In this document: in pieces, positions 58,539 through 64,000 of the stretch | Layout: the number at the start of each line of letters is the position of its first letter | How positions within the stretch are numbered: the first letter of the stretch is position 1 | Assembly (NCBI RefSeq): GCF_003058165.1 | Contig: NZ_QBUC01000009.1 | Coordinates: forward strand, 1 to 64,000 | Origin: Paenisporosarcina sp. OV554 | GTDB taxonomy: Bacteria > Bacillota > Bacilli > Bacillales_A > Planococcaceae | Length of the DNA: 64,000 bases | Direction: 5' to 3' | Translations under genes and position numbers: made by a program | Notes under the pieces: generated by a model | Databases searched by the model: none | Told to the model about the DNA's origin: nothing | Seen by the model: only the letters and a program-made list of their open reading frames with translations

Positions 58539-59514
58539 AAGAAATTGGATAGGGTTCAATTCGTTGTACAGGTTGTGGATTTTTAATTTTAGGTAAAATT
58601 TTGTCGATCGTTACAGTTCTTACAAGTTGATGCGTTTGTGGATCTAGTGGATCATATTTTTCTAAGAATTTAACGACCTCTTTTACGATAGGTGTTGGAG
58701 TTGAAGCACCAGCAGTTACCGCAATTATTTCAATTCCTTCTAGCCACTCTAATTTGAGTTCAGATAAATCTGAAATACGATAAGAAGGGGTTTCAGCAAT
58801 TTCTTCAGACACTTGAGTCAGACGATTGGAATTATTACTCATTGGATCTCCAACGACAATTAACAACTGGGCTGCCCCAGCTTGATCAGCTACCGCTTCT
58901 TGACGAACTTGTGTAGCTAGACAAATTTCTTTATGCACTTCAATATGCGGAAACTTTTGTTCTAGTTTTTTCATTAATGCCGCAACATCCCATTGACTCA
59001 TGGTTGTCTGGTTCGTCACGATTAGTTTTTCAGCCTCTATAGTTAGTTGCTCTACATCTTCGACAGTTTGCACAAGATGTACAGCGTGTGGAGCTACACC
59101 GATAGCACCTTCAGGTTCAGGGTGTCCCTTTTTACCAATATAGATTATTTGATAACCTTCGGACGTTTTTTCTCGAATAAGGTCATGAGTAACTGTAACG
59201 TCAGGGCATGTAGCGTCTATCGACACTAGGCCTTTTTGCTTGGCTAATTCTCGCACTTCAGGTGACACGCCATGAGCAGTAAAAATAACAGTCCCGCCAT
59301 CCACCTTATCTAAAATTTCTTTTCTGTTTTCGCCATCTAACGTAATAATTCCGTCACTCTCAAAAGCGTCAGTTACGTGTTTGTTGTGCACAATCATACC
59401 TAATATATATATCGGACGTGGTAGGGATGTGTCCATCGCTGCATTACGAGCAATAACCATTGCATCCACTACACCGTAACAATAACCACGTGGGGTAATT
59501 TTGAGTACTTGCAT
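58537..59514 (-). CDS. ispH: 4-hydroxy-3-methylbut-2-enyl diphosphate reductase IspH
   Basis: A 325-residue 4Fe-4S enzyme, the last step of the MEP isoprenoid pathway. Cluster cysteines lie in [18 protein letters not shown] and [12 protein letters not shown]; the TNQTTMS catalytic segment follows. ATG 59514 is used because GAGAGGAG lies 8 bases before it; the earlier GTG lies too close. It is on the minus strand, convergent with yqfO. Confidence 0.95.
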   Translation of the reverse strand: MQVLKITPRGYCYGVVDAMVIARNAAMDTSLPRPIYILGMIVHNKHVTDAFESDGIITLDGENRKEILDKVDGGTVIFTAHGVSPEVRELAKQKGLVSIDATCPDVTVTHDLIREKTSEGYQIIYIGKKGHPEPEGAIGVAPHAVHLVQTVEDVEQLTIEAEKLIVTNQTTMSQWDVAALMKKLEQKFPHIEVHKEICLATQVRQEAVADQAGAAQLLIVVGDPMSNNSNRLTQVSEEIAETPSYRISDLSELKLEWLEGIEIIAVTAGASTPTPIVKEVVKFLEKYDPLDPQTHQLVRTVTIDKILPKIKNPQPVQRIEPYPIS

Positions 59515-59580
59515 ATGTAGCACTCCTCTCAGAAGTTGTTAATCACTATTATAACGGAGAGAAGTACTTAATTCAAAAAA

Positions 59581-60060
59581 TCAAAGAGGTGGTTGAAAAA
59601 TTCTTGGAATAGATGATCCAGTTGGTCGAGGAACAGAAGACGCCACAGCACCGGCACTGCGGGTTACTGCGCTTGCAGTAGACGTAGCGTCTGGCATGCT
59701 TTGGAAGCCACGATAAATTTTCCAAAGCGCAGGAATGTTTTGAACCATAGGGGCTACTTGCTGAACCATAGGTGTTAATCTTTGTGCTGTGGATAAAAAT
59801 TGATCAGCGGTTTGTAAATATTGTTCCATTCGATTTGATAATTGAGGAGTCCCTGCACTACTCATTCCAGTGGGTGATTGAGAAGGTGCGCCACCAGGGA
59901 AGCTATTAGGTCCTTGTGGTGCACCCGTATTTCCAGCCCCAAATGATTGAGAAAGTCCTCTTAAGAAGTTATTCCGTGGTGGTTGAAATTGCTGTGGAAT
60001 AGGTGAGGATTGTTGTTGTTGTTGTTGTTGAGAAAAAGGGTAAAAAGATTGATATCGCAT
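59581..60060 (-). CDS. yqfQ: YqfQ/VrrA-like protein with polyglutamine tract
   Basis: A 159-residue low-complexity protein: MRYQSFYPFSQQQQQQQ, then Pro/Gln/Gly/Ser-rich sequence, then a conserved helical region (about 85-130, LQTADQFLSTAQRLTPMVQQ) and a Ser/Ala/Thr-rich tail. Position between ispH and cshB and composition match YqfQ, whose Bacillus anthracis relative VrrA contains a known variable repeat. CAA codons (read TTG on the plus strand) form a microsatellite at 60013-60030. The function is unknown. AAAGGAGG precedes the start. Confidence 0.8.
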   Translation of the reverse strand: MRYQSFYPFSQQQQQQQSSPIPQQFQPPRNNFLRGLSQSFGAGNTGAPQGPNSFPGGAPSQSPTGMSSAGTPQLSNRMEQYLQTADQFLSTAQRLTPMVQQVAPMVQNIPALWKIYRGFQSMPDATSTASAVTRSAGAVASSVPRPTGSSIPRIFQPPL

Positions 60061-60185
60061 AAAATCCTCCTTTCTAAATAAATAGTTATTTGACTCAATG
60101 GCTATAATACAACTATGATAAACTGATGGTCTTTAAAACAGACGACAGAACATGCTACAATGAAAGTACGTTAGGAGGGGCAAAA

Positions 60186-61487
60186 ATGTCCAAATATACT
60201 GATTATGATTTCCAGCCTTTTTTACAGGATGCCATTAGTAAATTAGGTTTCACAGAACCAACACCCATTCAAAAAGAAATAATTCCTTTGATTTTAAAAG
60301 GGAAAAGTGCGATTGGCCAAGCACATACGGGTACAGGGAAAACACATAGTTTTTTAATTCCGATTGTTGAGCGCATTCAATCAAACAAAACAGAATTACA
60401 AGCTATTATTACATCCCCAACACGTGAACTTGCTTCGCAGATTTTCGAAGAACTAAGTAAGTTAACTGAAGGTACAGAAATTCAATCAAAATTGTTTATT
60501 GGTGGAACTGATAAGCAACGTTCGATTGATAAACTAAAAACACAACCACATATCGTGGTAGGAACTCCTGGACGTATTCGTGACTTAGTAAAAGAAAATG
60601 CATTGCTCGTTCATACTGCTCCGATATTAGTAGTAGATGAAGCCGATCTTGCTTTTGACTTAGGCTTTATTGAAGATATTGATACATTTGCAGGGAAAAT
60701 GCCAGCTAGTTTGGAAATGTACGTCTTTTCTGCGACTATTCCGGAACGATTGCAACCATTCTTGAAAAAGTATATGGAAGCTCCTGCACATATTCATATC
60801 GGAGATAAGCGTCCTGCAGCGGAAGGTATTGTTTTCAATCTAGTACCGGTTCGTAGTAAATCTAAAAAGAAACGTTTAGTAGAAGTTATGGAAGGAATAA
60901 ATCCTTACTTAGCCATTATTTTTGCGAACACGCGTAAGAATGCTGATGATGTTGCTAATTATTTAGCTGAAGCAGGTTACCGCGTAGGACGTATTCATGG
61001 AGATTTAGCACCACGGGAACGTACTCGTATGATGAGACAAGTTCGCGAACTTGAGTATCAATATATTGTAGCAACAGATCTGGCTGCACGTGGAATTGAT
61101 ATCCAAGGTGTTAGTCATGTAATTAACTTTGAGCTCCCTGAAGACTTGGAATTCTTTATTCATCGTGTTGGACGTACTGCTCGTGCTGGATTAAAAGGTA
61201 CAGCTATAACATTATATGAACCGACCGATGAAGACGCGATTATTCGTATTGAAAAAATGGGAATTCCTTTTGTTCATGTAGATATTAAAGATGGTGAGTG
61301 GTCTGAACTAAAAGAACGCCACGAACGTAAAAATCGTAAAAAGACAGAAATTAGTGAGATTGATCAAAAAGCAAAATCATTAGTTCGTAAACCTAAAAAA
61401 GTAAAACCTGGCTATAAACGTAATATGCGTTGGGAAATGGACAAAGTTAAAAAGAGAGAACGTCGTATTAAAAACCGTAAAAAGTAA
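60186..61487 (+). CDS. cshB: DEAD-box RNA helicase CshB
   Basis: A 433-residue DEAD-box helicase: motif I AHTGTGKT, motif [10 protein letters not shown], motif III FSATI, motif [12 protein letters not shown], and a Lys/Arg-rich C-terminal tail (about 390-433). Its role is RNA remodelling in cold adaptation, mRNA decay or ribosome assembly. ATG 60186 follows TAGGAGGGG; the 20 residues upstream in frame are non-conserved. Confidence 0.93.
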   Translation: MSKYTDYDFQPFLQDAISKLGFTEPTPIQKEIIPLILKGKSAIGQAHTGTGKTHSFLIPIVERIQSNKTELQAIITSPTRELASQIFEELSKLTEGTEIQSKLFIGGTDKQRSIDKLKTQPHIVVGTPGRIRDLVKENALLVHTAPILVVDEADLAFDLGFIEDIDTFAGKMPASLEMYVFSATIPERLQPFLKKYMEAPAHIHIGDKRPAAEGIVFNLVPVRSKSKKKRLVEVMEGINPYLAIIFANTRKNADDVANYLAEAGYRVGRIHGDLAPRERTRMMRQVRELEYQYIVATDLAARGIDIQGVSHVINFELPEDLEFFIHRVGRTARAGLKGTAITLYEPTDEDAIIRIEKMGIPFVHVDIKDGEWSELKERHERKNRKKTEISEIDQKAKSLVRKPKKVKPGYKRNMRWEMDKVKKRERRIKNRKK

Positions 61488-61500
61488 GGGGTTTTTCGAT

Positions 61501-62388
61501 ATGTTATTAGGTTCACATGTTTCAATGAGTGGAAAAAACATGTTGCTTGCTGCGAGTGAAGAAGCTGCTTCTTATGGAGCGACTACTTTTATGATTTATA
61601 CAGGAGCACCACAAAATACACGACGTAAACCGATTGAAGAGTTGAACATTGAAGCAGGACAAGCACATATGAATACGCATGGAATGTCGAATATCGTTGT
61701 TCATGCTCCATATATAATTAACATCGGTAATTCACTCAAACCTGAAACATTTGCACTCGGAGTCGAATTCTTACAAAAAGAAATTGAACGAACTGCAGCA
61801 TTAGGTGCAAAACAAATCGTTTTACACCCTGGTGCTCATGTTGGTGCTGGGACGGATAAAGGCATTGAAAAAATAATCGAAGGCTTAAATGAAGTTTTAT
61901 CGCAAGACTTTCCCGTACAAATTGCTTTGGAAACAATGGCAGGTAAAGGGACTGAATGCGGTCGCTCATTTGAAGAACTTGCACAAATAATAAATGGCGT
62001 GACGCATAATGAACGACTTTCTGTTTGTTTAGATACATGTCATGTTCATGATGCAGGTTATAATATCGTCGATGATTTTGACAATGTACTTAATCAATTT
62101 AATCAATTGATTGGCGTCGATCGTTTAAAAGTGCTACATATAAATGACAGCAAAAATATTCGTGGCGCTGGTAAAGATCGTCATGAAAATATTGGTTTTG
62201 GTGAGATTGGTTTTAGAACACTTAATCAAATCGTGCATCATCCACAACTAGTAAATGTTCCTAAAATCTTAGAAACACCTTATGTAGGACTAGATGCAAA
62301 AAATAAAAAGCCACCCTATTTTTATGAAATTGAAATGTTTAAAGCACAAACATTTATGCCGGAAAGCATTGACAATTTACGTTCATAA
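61501..62388 (+). CDS. nfo: Endonuclease IV (apurinic/apyrimidinic)
   Basis: A 295-residue TIM-barrel zinc enzyme that cuts at abasic sites in base excision repair. Metal motifs are [21 protein letters not shown] and LHINDSKN. It follows cshB by 13 bases and is followed by a terminator. Confidence 0.96.
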   Translation: MLLGSHVSMSGKNMLLAASEEAASYGATTFMIYTGAPQNTRRKPIEELNIEAGQAHMNTHGMSNIVVHAPYIINIGNSLKPETFALGVEFLQKEIERTAALGAKQIVLHPGAHVGAGTDKGIEKIIEGLNEVLSQDFPVQIALETMAGKGTECGRSFEELAQIINGVTHNERLSVCLDTCHVHDAGYNIVDDFDNVLNQFNQLIGVDRLKVLHINDSKNIRGAGKDRHENIGFGEIGFRTLNQIVHHPQLVNVPKILETPYVGLDAKNKKPPYFYEIEMFKAQTFMPESIDNLRS

Positions 62389-62396
62389 ACTTCAAG

Positions 62397-62431
62397 AGAC
62401 TCAAGCAGTTACCTGTTTGAGTCTTTTTTTT
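62397..62431. terminator. Intrinsic terminator after nfo
   Basis: AGACTCAAGCAG (62397-62408) pairs with CTGTTTGAGTCT (62413-62424) with one G-T pair, followed by a T-run. It also sits at the 3' end of the convergent gene at 62430. Confidence 0.85.
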
Positions 62432-62669
62432 ATAGATTAAAATACTCAAATAGCTTTTTGGTGCGATTTTTTCCTAAAATCTCAGCAATTTGTTTTTGAA
62501 TGTGTGCTGGAGGGCCAAACAATATCCATTGAATGGAAGCTTTATCGAAAATAGGTCGAACTAATTTTACTTCCTGGGGAGATAATTGAACGGGAAGCGA
62601 ACTTGTCATTTTTGCAATTTCATCATCTGATTTTTCTTTCGTTGCTTGAACTAGTTCCCAAATATCCAA
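62430..62669 (-). CDS. Hypothetical small protein in the yqfT position
   Basis: A 79-residue soluble, mostly helical protein (MDIWELVQATKEKSDDEI ... LFEYFNL). I do not recognise the family. It sits where small yqfT-like genes occur in Bacilli, but the sequence does not clearly match. TTG start with AAAGGATG upstream. It is convergent with nfo and divergent from the zinc transporter. Confidence 0.6.
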   Translation of the reverse strand: MDIWELVQATKEKSDDEIAKMTSSLPVQLSPQEVKLVRPIFDKASIQWILFGPPAHIQKQIAEILGKNRTKKLFEYFNL

Positions 62670-62695
62670 AACTTCATCCTTTCAAGATTATAGAG

Positions 62696-62724
62696 TTTAC
62701 TTCTTACAATTTCTCCGTTATACT
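62696..62724 (+). promoter_or_regulatory. Candidate promoter of the zinc-importer operon
   Basis: TTTACT (62696-62701), 17 bases, TATACT (62719-62724). Placed 14 bases upstream of the Zur box. Confidence 0.55.
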
Positions 62725-62737
62725 AACTAATTGTAAA

Positions 62738-62752
62738 TCGTAATGATTATGA
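62738..62752. promoter_or_regulatory. Zur box
   Basis: TCGTAATGATTATGA, with AAA just before, matches the Bacillus Zur operator TCGTAATNATTACGA at all defined positions but one. It lies between the promoter and the gene at 62773. Zinc-bound Zur would repress the importer when zinc is sufficient. Confidence 0.75.
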
Positions 62753-62772
62753 ATTAGAAAGAGGCGAGCTTG

Positions 62773-63546
62773 ATGAAAACGCCATATGATATTGAACTTA
62801 ACAATGTGTCATTCCAATACGACCACAACGTCGTATTAAAAAATATTTCGCTACAAGTAAAACAAGGGGATTTCTTGGCAGTTTTAGGTCCTAATGGTTC
62901 AGGGAAGTCCACTTTATTAAAAATAATATTGGGATTGTTAAAACCAACTTCAGGAACCATTGAGTTATTCGGTGAAAAAAGTCGAGATTTCAAAAAAAGA
63001 GAATGGCTAGGCTATGTCTCGCAAAAGTCCAATGCGTTCAATACGGGTTTTCCCGCAACCGTGTATGAAGTCGTTCAAAGCGGTCTTGTGAAAAAAACAG
63101 GATTATTTAAAAACTATCCAAATGATTCACATCAACGTGTTGAGAAGGCATTGAACTCTGTAGGAATGATTGATTTTATGAACCAATCAATTGGAGAACT
63201 GTCAGGAGGTCAACAACAACGTGTATTTATTGCTCGTGCACTTGTAGCTGAACCGAAGTGTTTAATATTAGATGAACCTACTGTCGGAATTGATCATCAG
63301 CACGTACAATCGTTTTATAATATGCTCGCTGAGTTAAATCGTGAACAGAATCTTACGCTGATTCTCGTCACGCATGATGTTGATACTGTATCCAGTAAAA
63401 TCAGTCATGTCGCATGTTTGAATCAAACCATCCATTTCCATGGTTTTAAAAATGAATTTAATCAATTAAGTGATGTAGATCGTCAAGCATGGTATGGTCA
63501 TTCCGTTCGTAAAATTCACCATGCTAAAAGTGGGGGAACGCGATGA
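62773..63546 (+). CDS. znuC: Zinc ABC transporter ATPase
   Basis: A 257-residue ATPase: Walker A GPNGSGKST, signature GELSGGQQQR, Walker B LILDEPTVGID, switch LVTHDVD. It belongs to the metal-uptake ABC class (ZnuC/ZurA/AdcC). ATG 62773 is used. The Zur box upstream indicates zinc as substrate rather than manganese. It overlaps the permease gene by 4 bases. No binding-protein gene lies upstream in the window; it may follow the permease. Confidence 0.9.
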   Translation: MKTPYDIELNNVSFQYDHNVVLKNISLQVKQGDFLAVLGPNGSGKSTLLKIILGLLKPTSGTIELFGEKSRDFKKREWLGYVSQKSNAFNTGFPATVYEVVQSGLVKKTGLFKNYPNDSHQRVEKALNSVGMIDFMNQSIGELSGGQQQRVFIARALVAEPKCLILDEPTVGIDHQHVQSFYNMLAELNREQNLTLILVTHDVDTVSSKISHVACLNQTIHFHGFKNEFNQLSDVDRQAWYGHSVRKIHHAKSGGTR

Positions 63547-64000
63547 TTGAAGCGTTATTAAACTATGAGTTTTTACAAAATGCTTTTGCTTCTGGTATTA
63601 TTATTGGTCTGATAGCTCCACTATTAGGAGTATTTATTGTTGTTAGGAGACTTTCTCTTATTGCAGATGCTTTGAGTCACGTTACTTTAGCGGGGATTGC
63701 AGGGAGTTTATATTTAAGTCAAACTACAGCAGTATTTGCACTGTTAAATCCTTTATATTTAGGAATTGTAGCAGCCGTTACTGGCTCGGTGCTTATTGAG
63801 CGATTACGACGTTTATATAAACATTATGAAGAGCTAGCTATTCCTATCATAATGTCTGCAGGAATTGGATTTAGTGCCATATTTATTTCATTGGCTAATG
63901 GATTTAGCTCAGATTTATTTGGTTACTTATTTGGTTCTGTATCAGCAGTCAGTAGACAAGATTTATGGATTGTCCTTTCGATTGCATGTATTGTTGTTAT
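63543..64000 (+). CDS. znuB: Zinc ABC transporter permease (partial, runs off the window)
   Basis: The first 152 residues of an ABC-3 family permease (ZnuB/ZurM/AdcB): hydrophobic segments at about 15-33, 55-75, 82-100, 115-140; VVRRLSLIADALSHVTLAGIA is the family hallmark. The 3' end is outside the window. ATGA overlap with the ATPase. Confidence 0.9.
   Translation, partial: MIEALLNYEFLQNAFASGIIIGLIAPLLGVFIVVRRLSLIADALSHVTLAGIAGSLYLSQTTAVFALLNPLYLGIVAAVTGSVLIERLRRLYKHYEELAIPIIMSAGIGFSAIFISLANGFSSDLFGYLFGSVSAVSRQDLWIVLSIACIVV

Overview
The window looks like a chromosome segment of a low-GC, endospore-lineage Firmicute in the Planococcaceae/Caryophanaceae neighbourhood (Sporosarcina, Psychrobacillus or Lysinibacillus-like). 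This is inferred from the gene order lepA-hemW-hrcA-grpE-dnaK-dnaJ-prmA-rsmE ... sigA-cccA-trmK-yqfO-ispH-cshB-nfo, from the sporulation-associated pair yqfC/yqfD, from strong AGGAGG ribosome binding sites, and from frequent TTG/GTG starts. I could not run a database search, so the genus is not resolved.

Positions 1 to about 25,200 are accessory. They begin with three decayed serine-recombinase fragments (1-739), followed by a 1,411-residue STAND ATPase resembling Avs-type antiphage proteins (1147-5382) and a convergent membrane pentapeptide-repeat protein. After a stretch with a terminator, a perfect inverted repeat and a degenerate tRNA come a TetR regulator and a divergent osmoprotectant-type ABC transporter operon that ends in a CocE/NonD hydrolase and a UPF0316 membrane protein (6950-13953). 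Next are a broken IS3-family element, a DUF4304-like gene, a large secreted subtilase with a dockerin-like tail whose composition differs from its neighbours (15946-20088), several very small genes, and a 1,179-residue protein with a nuclease-like N-terminus (21122-24661). The block closes with stacked hairpins and a second tRNA-like remnant just before lepA. The two giant proteins, recombinase debris, IS fragment and tRNA-like remnants make this a likely integration hot spot or defence island.

Positions 25,271-64,000 are conserved core: translation and heat shock (lepA, hemW, hrcA-grpE-dnaK-dnaJ under a perfect CIRCE operator, prmA, rsmE), deoC, rpsU, membrane organisation (nfeD, floA), the yqfC-yqfD-phoH-pgpH-ybeY-dgkA-cdd-era-recO run, glyQS behind a T-box leader, ccpN and ppsR, the macromolecular synthesis genes dnaG and sigA, an acyl-CoA dehydrogenase with a near-consensus cre site, cytochrome c550, trmK-yqfO, ispH, a YqfQ/VrrA-like polyglutamine protein, cshB, nfo, and the start of a Zur-controlled zinc importer that runs off the window end.

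Within the core, the main oddities are a 1.1 kb array of about 238-bp tandem repeats built around fold-back hairpins between cccA and trmK, a decayed duplicate of the rpsU 3' end, deoC at the position where Bacillus subtilis has mtaB, and a trinucleotide tract encoding polyglutamine.
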